Position numbers and translations under genes: made by a program
Part shown: piece after piece, positions 7,872 through 15,981 of the stretch
How the letters are laid out: the number at the start of each line of letters is the position of its first letter
How positions within the stretch are numbered: position 1 is the stretch's first letter
The notes under the pieces: generated by a model
Databases searched by the model: none
Told to the model about the DNA's origin: nothing
What the model saw: the letters and a program-made list of their open reading frames with translations, nothing else
Assembly (NCBI RefSeq): GCF_001618425.1
Contig: NZ_BDCU01000018.1
Location: forward strand, 434,001-498,000
DNA from: Nocardia fusca NBRC 14340
GTDB taxonomy: Bacteria > Actinomycetota > Actinomycetes > Mycobacteriales > Mycobacteriaceae
Length of the DNA: 64,000 bases
Reading direction: 5' to 3'

Positions 7872-9197
7872 ATGGGTCCGGTGAACCGTCGCCGATTTCT
7901 GACCACCAGCGCGGTAGCCGCCGGCGCTGTCGTCCTGGGAACGGGACGAGCCGGTGCGCGCCCCGCTCCCCCGGTCGAGGTCGCCCCGCTGGGTGCCGAC
8001 TTCCTGTGGGGGGTGGCCTCTTCGGGATTCCAGTCCGAAGGGCATGCGCCCGACAGCAACTGGACCCGTTATATCGCGGCGGGGAAAACCGAGGACCCGT
8101 ATTTCGACTCGGTCGATTTCTACTCGCGCTACCGGTCCGATATCGCCCTGGCCGAACAACTCGGGGTGCGCGCCTACCGGATCGGGATCGAATGGGCCCG
8201 GGTACAACCCCGTCCGGGCGGGTGGGACGAGGACGGGTTCCGGTTCTACGACGAGGTCGTCGCGGCCATTCGCGCGGCGGGTATGCGCCCCATGCTCACC
8301 GTCGACCATTGGGTCTATCCGGGCTGGCAGGTCGATCGCGGCGGGTGGCGGCGCGCCGGAATGGTCGAGGACTGGCTCGCCAACGCCCGCCGGGTCGTCG
8401 ACCGGTACGCCCGGTACGAACCACTGTGGATCACCTTCAACGAACCCGCCGTCTACCTCATGAACGAGGTGCGTCACGGCGGGATCGGTGTCACGGATAT
8501 CCCGGCGATGCAGGACCGGTTGGCCGACGCCCACAATGCGATCTACGACCACATCCACCGAGTACAGCCGGGGGCCATGGTGAGCAGCAATGTCGCCTAT
8601 ATCCCCACGGCCGAAGACGCCGTGAACGGCGCGTTCATCGGCCGGGTCGGCGCGAAACTGGATTACATCGGGATCGACTACTACTACGGGTTCTCCCCCA
8701 CCGACATCCTCGCCCGGATCCCCGACCCCGGCAAATTGTGGACGATGCCGCTGCAATCGGAGGGTATCTACTACGCGCTCGACCACTATGCGCGGCGGTT
8801 TCCGGGCAAACCCCTCTACATCGTGGAGAACGGGATGCCGACCGAGAACGGGCGCCCGCGGGCGGACGGCTACACCCGCGCCGACCTCCTGCGCGACACC
8901 GTGTACTGGATACAGCGCGCGGTGGCCGACGGTGTGAACGTCATGGGATACAACTACTGGAGCCTCACCGACAACTACGAATGGGGCTCCTACACACCGA
9001 GGTTCGGGCTGTACACCGTCGACGTGCTCGGCGATCCCGCCCTCGCCCGCCGGCCCACCGACGCCGTGGACGCCTATGCGGCCGTCACCCGGCGCGGCGG
9101 CGTCCTCGGCGATTACCGGCCGACCCGGGCGCCGGGCGCGTGTTCGATCGTGGACGGACTCACCAGCTGCACCGGTGGGGTCACCGTGCCGCGCTGA
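7872..9197 (+). CDS. Tat-exported glycoside hydrolase family 1 beta-glycosidase
   Basis: 441 residues. The N-terminus carries a twin-arginine signal (NRRRFLTTSAVAAGAVVLG), so the enzyme is exported folded. The catalytic part is GH1: FLWGVASSGFQSEGHAPDSN at the entrance strand, the acid/base glutamate in FNEPAVYL (Glu191) and the nucleophile in YIVENGMP (Glu319), followed by YNYWSLTDNYEW, the conserved aglycone-site motif. Length minus signal (about 410 residues) is slightly short for GH1 but all key residues are present. It hydrolyses beta-glycosides by a retaining mechanism; the exact sugar is unknown. It stands alone as a gene. A second glucosidase (GH3) lies at the window end. Confidence 0.93.
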   Translation: MGPVNRRRFLTTSAVAAGAVVLGTGRAGARPAPPVEVAPLGADFLWGVASSGFQSEGHAPDSNWTRYIAAGKTEDPYFDSVDFYSRYRSDIALAEQLGVRAYRIGIEWARVQPRPGGWDEDGFRFYDEVVAAIRAAGMRPMLTVDHWVYPGWQVDRGGWRRAGMVEDWLANARRVVDRYARYEPLWITFNEPAVYLMNEVRHGGIGVTDIPAMQDRLADAHNAIYDHIHRVQPGAMVSSNVAYIPTAEDAVNGAFIGRVGAKLDYIGIDYYYGFSPTDILARIPDPGKLWTMPLQSEGIYYALDHYARRFPGKPLYIVENGMPTENGRPRADGYTRADLLRDTVYWIQRAVADGVNVMGYNYWSLTDNYEWGSYTPRFGLYTVDVLGDPALARRPTDAVDAYAAVTRRGGVLGDYRPTRAPGACSIVDGLTSCTGGVTVPR

Positions 9198-9369
9198 TCC
9201 GCGTCCGGTGACCCGACCGGCTGGGCGGATGCCAAGCCGCCTTCCGGCGTCGGCCACAGTGCCCGGCTTCCGCGCCCGGTAGTAGCCGAATTGCGGACCC
9301 TTCGGATGCCCGCGGTCGCACATCGGGTGGCGTAGTAGTTCACTGCCCGGGGTAAGGGGAAGGTGTCGT

Positions 9370-9590
9370 GATTGGTCCGAATCGCGGCGGTAGGTGGTGG
9401 GGGTCAATCCGATTCGGCGGCGCATACATGCCCTGAGATTGGACGGAGTTCCCAGTCCGCCGGGCGGGCGACACGGTGGAGGTTCTGTTCGCCGCGTTCG
9501 AGCAGCCGGCACGCCAGCGTGACACGTTCGGCGGTCAGCCATGCCAGGGGTGTGGTTCCCAGTTCGGCCACGATGCGATCATCCGGCGAG
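9370..9590 (-). pseudogene. Remnant of an AraC-family (GlxA-like) regulator
   Basis: On the minus strand TTPLAWLTAERVTLACRLLE, then RGEQNLHRVAR, is followed in another frame by GLGTPSNLRACMRRRIGLTP and TTYRRD. Together these give the C-terminal half of an AraC DNA-binding domain (second helix-turn-helix, ending in the usual GLTPxxYRRxF). The frame break lies between the two parts, and the preceding amidotransferase-like domain is not recognisable upstream to 9900. It is a frameshifted fragment. Confidence 0.6.
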
Positions 9591-9916
9591 CCCGAACAGC
9601 CCCTCGCCGCGCGGCACCGGCCGGCACCAGGCCGCGTCCATCACGAACAACCGCCGGCCGGGTCGCGGTGGCACGCTGCGCCGTGGGCAGGCACCTACGC
9701 GGCGCGGGCGGCGAGCATCCAGGACGCCGCTGCGCCGTGGGCACCAGTTGCCGAGCCGGCACCGGATCCAGGCCGAAGCGTTCGGCGAACGCGACCGGCC
9801 TCCCCCACGGCCGGATATTCGACCCCCGCACCGGCCCGGACCGCGGCGTGGTGCTGTGATCCGTTCGGCCCGGCCGGTGCGATGCCGCAGTGGGCGGGTC
9901 GTGCGAGACTGGCCGG
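9591..9916. other. Non-coding or degenerate stretch upstream of the AI-2E transporter gene
   Basis: No intact gene is supported. The word GCTGCGCCGTGGGCA occurs twice (near 9677 and 9731), a short direct repeat. The region may hold the unrecognisable 5' half of the AraC remnant and the promoter of the gene at 9917. Confidence 0.3.
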
Positions 9917-11119
9917 GTGAACGGGGAGAAGAAAGTCCGTGCCGACCTTACTCGCTCCACCAGCGCCACGCGGCCTCCCGATCGGGGGGAGGTCTTCGGT
10001 TCCGGCGTGTGGTGGCTGGCCAAATGGGCGGTATGCGTGGTCGCCATCGCGGCGGGCGCCTGGGTGCTGGGGTTCCTGGCCGCCAGACTGTGGGTGGTCC
10101 TGCTGCCGGTGCTGCTCGCGATCGTGGTCTCCACGGTGCTCTGGCCACCCACCCGCCTGCTGGTGAAAGCCGGACTGCCGCCGGCCGCGGCGGCCTCGCT
10201 CACGCTCATCGGTTTCATCGGGGTGCTGGCGGGTGGTATCGCGTTGATCGTGCCCTCGGTGGTGGATCAGGTGCCCGAACTCTCCGACAAGGCCACCACG
10301 GGTATCAATACGGTGCGGGACTGGCTGCAGGGCCCACCGCTGAACATCCGCGACGAACAGCTGAACTCGGCCGTCGACGCGGTGGTGTCGCGGATGCAGT
10401 CCAGTGCCGAACAGATCGCCTCCGGTGTCTTCAGCGGAGTCAGTACCGCCACCTCCGTGCTGGTCACCATATTCCTGGTGCTGATCCTCAGCTTCTTCTT
10501 CGTCAAGGACGGGCCGAAATTCGTCCCGTGGATGCACAAGTTCACCGGCGGGCGCAGCGGCCGGCATTTCGAGGAAGTGCTGGTGCGGGTCTGGGATGTG
10601 CTCGGCGGATTCATCCGCACCCAGGCGCTGGTCAGCTTTATCGACGCGTTCTTCATCGGGCTCGGGCTGGTCCTGCTCGGCGTGCCGCTGTGGGGTGTGC
10701 TCACCGCGCTGACGTTCCTGGGCGGTTTCATCCCCATGGTGGGCGCGTTCGTCGCCGGCGCGCTGGCGGTGCTCGTGGCACTGGTCGGCAACGGGTTCAC
10801 CACCGCGCTCATCGTGCTCGTCATCATCATCGCGGTGCAGCAGCTCGAGGGTAATGTGCTGCAACCGGTACTGCAGAGCCGCACCATGAAACTGCACGCG
10901 GTCGTGGTGCTGCTGGCGGTCACCGGGGGCGGCACCCTGTACGGCATCACGGGGGCGTTCCTGGCGGTACCGGTGGTCGCGGTGGTGGCGGTCGTGGTCC
11001 GCTACATCAGCGAACAGATCGATGTGGCCGTGGCCGAAGCGGGTCCGGCCGAGGAGGTCGCGGCGGATCCGGCGTCGCCCGAGGTGGATACCGGAAAGTC
11101 CGCGGAACCCGGCCGGTGA
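9917..11119 (+). CDS. AI-2E family transporter (PerM-like membrane protein)
   Basis: About 400 residues from GTG 9917. Pairs of N-terminal transmembrane segments (WLAKWAVCVVAIAAGAWVLG; VVLLPVLLAIVVSTVLWPP; a third near residue 90) are followed by a soluble loop of about 80 residues. A hydrophobic C-terminal half then contains FLVLILSFFFVKDGPKF, LGGFIPMVGAF and EGNVLQPVLQSR, motifs diagnostic of the AI-2E/TqsA/PerM family. Members form oligomeric pores or exporters; some act in signal export and others in stress resistance. A charged acidic tail follows. No neighbour hints at the substrate. The TetR gene downstream is convergent. Confidence 0.9.
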   Translation: MNGEKKVRADLTRSTSATRPPDRGEVFGSGVWWLAKWAVCVVAIAAGAWVLGFLAARLWVVLLPVLLAIVVSTVLWPPTRLLVKAGLPPAAAASLTLIGFIGVLAGGIALIVPSVVDQVPELSDKATTGINTVRDWLQGPPLNIRDEQLNSAVDAVVSRMQSSAEQIASGVFSGVSTATSVLVTIFLVLILSFFFVKDGPKFVPWMHKFTGGRSGRHFEEVLVRVWDVLGGFIRTQALVSFIDAFFIGLGLVLLGVPLWGVLTALTFLGGFIPMVGAFVAGALAVLVALVGNGFTTALIVLVIIIAVQQLEGNVLQPVLQSRTMKLHAVVVLLAVTGGGTLYGITGAFLAVPVVAVVAVVVRYISEQIDVAVAEAGPAEEVAADPASPEVDTGKSAEPGR

Positions 11120-11149
11120 CGCCGAGCCCGAGCTGCTCCGAGAGCCGGT

Positions 11150-11845
11150 TCACGCCACGCCGAGCAGCGTTTCCAGGCCGGCGATATGGGTTTCGAAGAC
11201 CTGTGTACGGTCGGTGAAGGTGTCCGCACCGTACATATCGAAGACATCGAAGCTCACGGCGCCGAACAGCGCGCACCAGACGGTGAGCCCGCGAGCCAGC
11301 ACCCAGTCCGGCACCTCCAGCCCGAATTCGGCACGGATCCGGACGAAATCACCGGCGAGCGGCCCGGTGAGCGGCGGCCCGTCCGTCACCGGGGGCATGA
11401 GCAGTCCGCGGCGATGGGCCGCGGCGAAGAGCCCCATCAGCGTCACGATCACCCGGGTGCCAGGGGTGACCGTGCGATCGGCCGGGGCGGCGTATCCGGG
11501 TACCGGAGTACCGAACAGCAGGCCGTACCAGGCGGGTTCGGCGAGCGCCCAGGCGCGGACGGTGCGCGCGGTGACCCGGAACTGTTCGATCGGATCGTCG
11601 GGTGCGGCGGCGAGCGCAGCGTCCACCGCATCGCCCAGCGCGTCGTATCCGTCGACCACCAGCAGGGTCAGTAATTCGTCCCGGCTGCGGACGTAGCGGT
11701 AGACCGCGGAGGAGACCACGCCCAGATCACGGGCCACCGCGCGTAACGACAGGGCGGCGGCGCCGTCGGTGGCAAGATGTTCGCGCGCGATCCGCTTGAT
11801 ATCGATCATCGTCTGGGCCCGGGCGCGGGCGCGGGGGGTGGTCAT
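11150..11845 (-). CDS. TetR-family regulator (WHG-type C-terminal domain)
   Basis: 231 residues. The HTH lies at about 14-60 (IAREHLATDGAAALSLRAVA, RDLGVVSSAVYRYVRSRDEL), with the SAVYRYVRSRDELL recognition helix. The C-terminal part (AWALAEPAWYGLLFGTPVPG through VWCALFGAVSFDVFD) matches the TetR_C_13/WHG ligand domain. It is divergent from choD, and the 12-bp palindrome ACTGTCAACAGT lies between, so it probably represses choD and itself in response to a hydrophobic ligand such as a sterol. That ligand is an inference from context. Confidence 0.9.
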   Translation of the reverse strand: MTTPRARARAQTMIDIKRIAREHLATDGAAALSLRAVARDLGVVSSAVYRYVRSRDELLTLLVVDGYDALGDAVDAALAAAPDDPIEQFRVTARTVRAWALAEPAWYGLLFGTPVPGYAAPADRTVTPGTRVIVTLMGLFAAAHRRGLLMPPVTDGPPLTGPLAGDFVRIRAEFGLEVPDWVLARGLTVWCALFGAVSFDVFDMYGADTFTDRTQVFETHIAGLETLLGVA

Positions 11846-11872
11846 ACGACCACCCTGACCAATTCAGAGAGC

Positions 11873-11884
11873 ACTGTCAACAGT
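11873..11884. promoter_or_regulatory. Candidate TetR operator between the regulator gene and choD
   Basis: ACTGT-CA-ACAGT is a perfect dyad 28 bases upstream of the TetR start and 79 bases upstream of choD. Length and placement fit a TetR-type operator controlling both divergent genes. Confidence 0.45.
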
Positions 11885-11962
11885 AGTGAGCGTTGCTCCG
11901 CTTCGGCTGTGTTAATGTTACCGCAAGTCACTGCTGACCATCCGAACCCAAGGAGAAGTCCC

Positions 11963-13681
11963 ATGTCCGAGGCGGCCACGGATTTCGATGTCCTCATCGT
12001 CGGTTCCGGGTTCGGTGGCAGTGTCACCGCCCTGCGGCTGATCGAAAAGGGCTATACCGTCGGCGTCCTCGAGGCCGGCCGCCGCTACGCCGACGACGAG
12101 CTGCCCAAGACCAGCTGGGAGCTGCGCAAATTCCTGTGGGCGCCGAAACTCGGCTGCTACGGCATCCAGCGCATCCATCCCCTGCGCAATGTGCTCATTC
12201 TCGGCGGCGCCGGGGTCGGCGGCGGATCGCTCAACTACGCCAACACTCTCTACGTCCCGCCGGAGCCGTTCTTCCAGGATCCACAGTGGCGCGATATCAC
12301 CGACTGGCGCGGGGAACTCACGCCCTACTACGAGCAGGCGAAGCGCATGCTCGGCGTGGTGCAGAACCCGCATATGACGCCCGCCGACGAAGTCTTCAAA
12401 CAGGTCGCCGAGGATATGGGCGTCGGCGACACCTTCGTCCGGACCCCGGTCGGCGTGTTCTTCGGAGAACCCGGCGAAACCGTGGACGATCCCTACTTCG
12501 GCGGCGTCGGCCCGGCCCGCACCGGGTGCCTGGAGTGCGGCGACTGCATGGTCGGATGCAAGTTCGGGGCGAAGAACACCCTCGTCAAGAACTACCTGTA
12601 CCTGGCCGAACGCGCCGGGGCGCAGGTGGTGCCGATGACGACGGTGACCGAACTGCGGCCCCAACCCGACGGAAGCTGGGTGGTCTCGGCGCAGCGCACC
12701 GGTGCCTGGGTGCGTAAACAGCGCACCACCTACACCGCCCGCCAGGTCGTGGTCGCCGCCGGCACCCTCGGCACCCAGCGCCTGCTGCACGATATGCGGG
12801 ACCGGCGGATACTCCCGGAACTGTCCGACCGGCTCGGCCTGCTCACCCGTACGAACTCCGAATCGATCGTCGGCGCCGCCACCAAGAAGCTCGCGCCGGG
12901 CCAGGACTTCACCCGGGGCGTCGCGATCACCTCCTCGATCCACCCCACCCCCGACACCCATATCGAGCCGGTGCGATACGGGCGGGGCTCCAACGCGATG
13001 GGATTACTGCAAACGCTGATGGTCGACGGTGGCGGCCGGATTCCGCGGTGGCTGCGGTTCCTGGGTACCGCGTTGCGGCACCCACTGTTGCTGCTCAGCT
13101 TCCTGAGTGTCCGCAACTGGAGCGAACGGACCATCATCTCGCTGGTTATGCAGCATCTGGACAACTCCATCACCACCTACACCACCCGGGGACTCTTCGG
13201 CCGCAAGCTGACCAGCAAGCAGGGGCACGGCGAGCCGAACCCGACCTGGATCCCGGCCGGCAACGAGGCCACCCGCCGGGTCGCCGAGCATATCGGCGGC
13301 ACCGCGGGCGGCACCTGGGGCGAAGTGTTCAATATCCCCCTCACCGCGCATTTCCTCGGCGGTGCCGCGATCGGCGCCGACCGCGATACCGGGGTGATCG
13401 ACGCCTACCACCGGGTCTTCGGCTACCCGACCCTGAGCGTGGTGGACGGCGCCGCGGTCTCGGCGAACCTGGGGGTCAATCCGTCCCTGACCATCACCGC
13501 CCAAGCCGAGCGCGCCGCCGCGTACTGGCCGAACAAGGGCGAACAGGATCCCCGGCCCCCGCAGGACGCTCCGTACCGCCGGATCGCCCCGGTGGCACCG
13601 AAGTCTCCGGTGGTCCCCGAATCGGCGCCGGGCGCGCTGCGGTTGCCGATCACACCGGTGACCGATCCGGCCGCAAGCTGA
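11963..13681 (+). CDS. choD: ChoD-type GMC oxidoreductase (putative cholesterol oxidase)
   Basis: 572 residues from ATG 11963, preceded by AAGGAGA. The FAD-binding DVLIVGSGFGGSVTALRLIE opens the protein. RKFLWAPKLGCYGIQRIHPL, GGAGVGGGSLNYANTLYVPP, CLECGDCMVGCKFGAKNTLV and the C-terminal VDGAAVSANLGVNPSLTITA closely follow mycobacterial ChoD (Rv3409c), which I recognise from memory. The cysteine-rich CLECGDCMVGC segment is typical of this subgroup and not of Streptomyces ChoA. No signal peptide is visible, so it is predicted cytoplasmic. The mycobacterial protein was annotated as cholesterol oxidase, but its physiological substrate is debated. A divergent TetR gene probably controls it. The thioesterase gene downstream is convergent. 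Confidence 0.93.
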   Translation: MSEAATDFDVLIVGSGFGGSVTALRLIEKGYTVGVLEAGRRYADDELPKTSWELRKFLWAPKLGCYGIQRIHPLRNVLILGGAGVGGGSLNYANTLYVPPEPFFQDPQWRDITDWRGELTPYYEQAKRMLGVVQNPHMTPADEVFKQVAEDMGVGDTFVRTPVGVFFGEPGETVDDPYFGGVGPARTGCLECGDCMVGCKFGAKNTLVKNYLYLAERAGAQVVPMTTVTELRPQPDGSWVVSAQRTGAWVRKQRTTYTARQVVVAAGTLGTQRLLHDMRDRRILPELSDRLGLLTRTNSESIVGAATKKLAPGQDFTRGVAITSSIHPTPDTHIEPVRYGRGSNAMGLLQTLMVDGGGRIPRWLRFLGTALRHPLLLLSFLSVRNWSERTIISLVMQHLDNSITTYTTRGLFGRKLTSKQGHGEPNPTWIPAGNEATRRVAEHIGGTAGGTWGEVFNIPLTAHFLGGAAIGADRDTGVIDAYHRVFGYPTLSVVDGAAVSANLGVNPSLTITAQAERAAAYWPNKGEQDPRPPQDAPYRRIAPVAPKSPVVPESAPGALRLPITPVTDPAAS

Positions 13682-13691
13682 ACCAGCGGCC

Positions 13692-14531
13692 TCAGCCCTT
13701 GAAGTAGACCAGCTGATGGCTGGTCGCCAGCAGGGTGCCGTCGTGACCCCACAGGTGGGCGATCTGATCGAAATGGCCGTGCCCGAAGCGGTTCGCGCGG
13801 GCACGGCCCAGCAGATATTCGGTGCCCTGGGCGGCCAGTTCTTCGGCGGTGGCGTGGAAGTACACGGTGAGCGAGATCGTGCCGGCCGGTAGGTAGCGGC
13901 CGCGACGTAGGAACACGCGTGGATAGAACGCGTCCGACATAGCGGTGAGCGAGGCGAAATCCAACGGCCGGACCGGGGTGTCGCGGAGCCACAGGGTGCT
14001 CACCGAATCGGGGTTCTCCGGAATCTCGGCGGTGGGCTCGACATCGGGGACGGCGCCGGCGACGAACCGCAGATCGTAGTTGCGGCCCCAGGCGATGAAA
14101 TCCGGGAAGATCTGCGGCACCACGTCCTCGGCGTCGGGCCCCGGCACCGACGGCATGCTCAGCTCGAGGTCCGACCAGGTGTCGCGGCGGATGCCGAATA
14201 CCGCGGTCGCGGTGGTGGTGACCGCGCCGTCCTGGGTGAGTTCGAGCTGCCAGTGCTGATTCGTGCGATTGGTGCGCACCGGCCGCGCGGTGATCTCGAA
14301 GAGCCCATCGGCGATCGGGCCCGCGTAGTTCACCGTCAACGACAGCGGATCACCGACCCGTTCGGGATGCCGCTCGACCGCGCGCAGCAGTGCCGCCGCG
14401 GTGACGCCGCCGAACGGGCCGACCATATTGGCGTAATCGGGGCAGGTGTGACCGGCCAGCCGGTGCGCGTCGGTGTATTCCACGGCGATGGCCGTATCGA
14501 AGGGATGGGTCGGCGCGTCGATCCCGGTCAC
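13692..14531 (-). CDS. Acyl-CoA thioesterase (double hot-dog, TesB-like)
   Basis: 279 residues from GTG 14531, which follows a CTGGAGGA ribosome-binding site. The N-terminal half carries HTCPDYANMVGPFGGVTAAA and the C-terminal half RGRYLPAGTISLTVYFHATA and ending in ATSHQLVYFKG. This is the two-domain 4HBT_3/TesB-like layout, where each half is a hot-dog fold and the C-terminal H/Q motif is near the active site. It would hydrolyse acyl-CoAs to free acid and CoA. It is divergent from a LmrA-like TetR gene starting 92 bp away, its likely regulator. Confidence 0.85.
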   Translation of the reverse strand: MTGIDAPTHPFDTAIAVEYTDAHRLAGHTCPDYANMVGPFGGVTAAALLRAVERHPERVGDPLSLTVNYAGPIADGLFEITARPVRTNRTNQHWQLELTQDGAVTTTATAVFGIRRDTWSDLELSMPSVPGPDAEDVVPQIFPDFIAWGRNYDLRFVAGAVPDVEPTAEIPENPDSVSTLWLRDTPVRPLDFASLTAMSDAFYPRVFLRRGRYLPAGTISLTVYFHATAEELAAQGTEYLLGRARANRFGHGHFDQIAHLWGHDGTLLATSHQLVYFKG

Positions 14532-14578
14532 GAATCCTCCAGAACAATCGGGCCGCTGACACGGCGAGACGATTATAA

Positions 14579-14592
14579 GTATGACAACATAC
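14579..14592. promoter_or_regulatory. Candidate operator of the LmrA-like TetR regulator
   Basis: GTATG-ACAA-CATAC is a perfect 5-bp dyad within an AT-rich patch (TTATAAGTATGACAACATAC) that stands out from the GC-rich surroundings. It lies between the divergent thioesterase and TetR genes, a good location for an operator overlapping promoters. Confidence 0.5.
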
Positions 14593-14622
14593 ATAGTAAT
14601 CACGGGCAAGAGGGAGCAGCGC

Positions 14623-15195
14623 ATGCCACGACCGAAGGATCCCGAGGGCCCACGGGCGGCCATGATCGACAGCGCGATATCACTGATCCGGCGGCGTGGC
14701 GTCGCGGCCGTCTCGTTCACCGACGTACTCCAGGCCAGTGGCGCACCGCGCGGATCGGTGTACCACCACTTCCCCGGCGGCCGGGCACAGCTGATGACCG
14801 AGGCCACCGAGGCCGCGAGCAGCCGGGTGACCACAGGAGTCACCAAAGCGCTGACGGCGCCGCAGTCCGCGGCGGCCCTGCGCGCACTCGCCGATATGCT
14901 GGCCCGCGGGCTGGACAAACACGACTACGCGCTCGGGTGCCCGATCGCCGCCGCCGCACTCGGCAACGAACCCGGCGCCGTCGCCGCCGCCGGATCGGCA
15001 TTCGACACGTTGCGCGAACTCGTCGCCGCCAAACTCGTCGAGGACGGGGCCCGGCCGGAGCGGGCCCGCTCCATCGCGCTACTGGTGATCAGCGCGCTGG
15101 AGGGCGCGCTGATCGTCGCCCGCACCGAACGCGGACTGGACACGGTGGTCGAGGAGTTGAGCGAGATCTGCCGGGGTGCGGTCGAGGACCGGTAG
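14623..15195 (+). CDS. TetR-family regulator, LmrA/YxaF-like
   Basis: 190 residues from ATG 14623, preceded by GAGGGAG; an in-frame ATG at 14581 lies inside the operator-like dyad and is unlikely. The HTH covers residues 10-55 (RRRGVAAVSFTDVLQASGAP, RGSVYHHFPGGRAQL). The ligand domain includes KHDYALGCPIAAAALGNE, matching the CP(V/I)AA motif of LmrA/YxaF-type regulators, which often control transporters or oxidoreductases. Here the divergent gene is an acyl-CoA thioesterase, suggesting a lipid or acyl-CoA effector; this is inference. Confidence 0.9.
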   Translation: MPRPKDPEGPRAAMIDSAISLIRRRGVAAVSFTDVLQASGAPRGSVYHHFPGGRAQLMTEATEAASSRVTTGVTKALTAPQSAAALRALADMLARGLDKHDYALGCPIAAAALGNEPGAVAAAGSAFDTLRELVAAKLVEDGARPERARSIALLVISALEGALIVARTERGLDTVVEELSEICRGAVEDR

Positions 15196-15200
15196 CGCGC

Positions 15201-15842
15201 TCACTCCACCGCGCGGGTCTTGATGGCGTCGCGCGAGATGAACACGTCGTACTCACCGGGCGTCGCGATCACCGCGTTGCCGTAGGCCGACCGGACGAAC
15301 GGCGAGGTGAACCAGCGGTTCTCGCTCATATCCTCGAAGAAGTCGCGGTCCCCGCCGTTGAGGAAGATGTGGTTCTGCGCGGTGGCCACCCCGTCGAGCC
15401 GCTGCCCGTACAGGCGCGACACCTTGTATCCGGAATGGAAGCCGAGGGCATTGACCCACGGTTCCAGCTCCACCAACTGCGCCTGCAGTACCCACATATC
15501 GCCCTCGACCCGGTGCGTACTGCGCTCGGCGGTACCGCCATCGGTATCGAACAGCGTCAGCTCTACCTCGAGTTGATGCTCCGCGCCCGACACCGGTGCC
15601 ACCACCACGTGCGCCGCCCGGACCTCCCCTGTCAGACCGAGGTAGGTCTGGACGAGTGTGGCGATCCACAGCACCAGCGCCGCGGCGGCCAGAAGTAGCG
15701 CGCCGCCGGCGCCCCGGGCGATCAGGGCCCGCGGCCCCCTCTTGCGCAATGCGAACAACGCCGAAACCAGCAGGGCCACACCGAGGATGATCGCGAGGAT
15801 CGAACCGGCTTGCAGCACCCCGAAATCCACCGGGTAACTCAT
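15201..15842 (-). CDS. Two-helix membrane protein of unknown function
   Basis: 213 residues. Two transmembrane segments (about 12-32, AGSILAIILGVALLVSALFA; about 48-68) precede an extracytoplasmic domain of about 145 residues. The domain contains WVLQAQLVELEPWVNALGFH, LDGVATAQNHIFLNGGD and the C-terminal GNAVIATPGEYDVFISRDAI. I recognise this as a recurring conserved hypothetical in actinobacteria and proteobacteria but know no function. It is convergent with the TetR gene, with 5 bases between stops. Confidence 0.7.
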   Translation of the reverse strand: MSYPVDFGVLQAGSILAIILGVALLVSALFALRKRGPRALIARGAGGALLLAAAALVLWIATLVQTYLGLTGEVRAAHVVVAPVSGAEHQLEVELTLFDTDGGTAERSTHRVEGDMWVLQAQLVELEPWVNALGFHSGYKVSRLYGQRLDGVATAQNHIFLNGGDRDFFEDMSENRWFTSPFVRSAYGNAVIATPGEYDVFISRDAIKTRAVE

Positions 15843-15981
15843 GCGCCGGTTATACCCCGGTGGCGCGCGAAGTCACCCACGAACGAGCTTTTCCGATCGA
15901 TTCGTACGCCGCGGCGAAGTCGCCTCGCATCCGGCTCCACTCTCGTATGTTTGCGGGTACACGAGATCGAAAGGTGCGAAG

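Noticed and set aside
7815..9542. 575-codon minus-strand ORF opposite the GH1 gene
   Set aside because: Its body is antisense to the GH1 catalytic domain and has no domain; only its first residues belong to the AraC remnant.
9695..10897. Long minus-strand ORF opposite the AI-2E transporter gene
   Set aside because: A shadow frame caused by high GC; the plus strand has clear family motifs and membrane helices.
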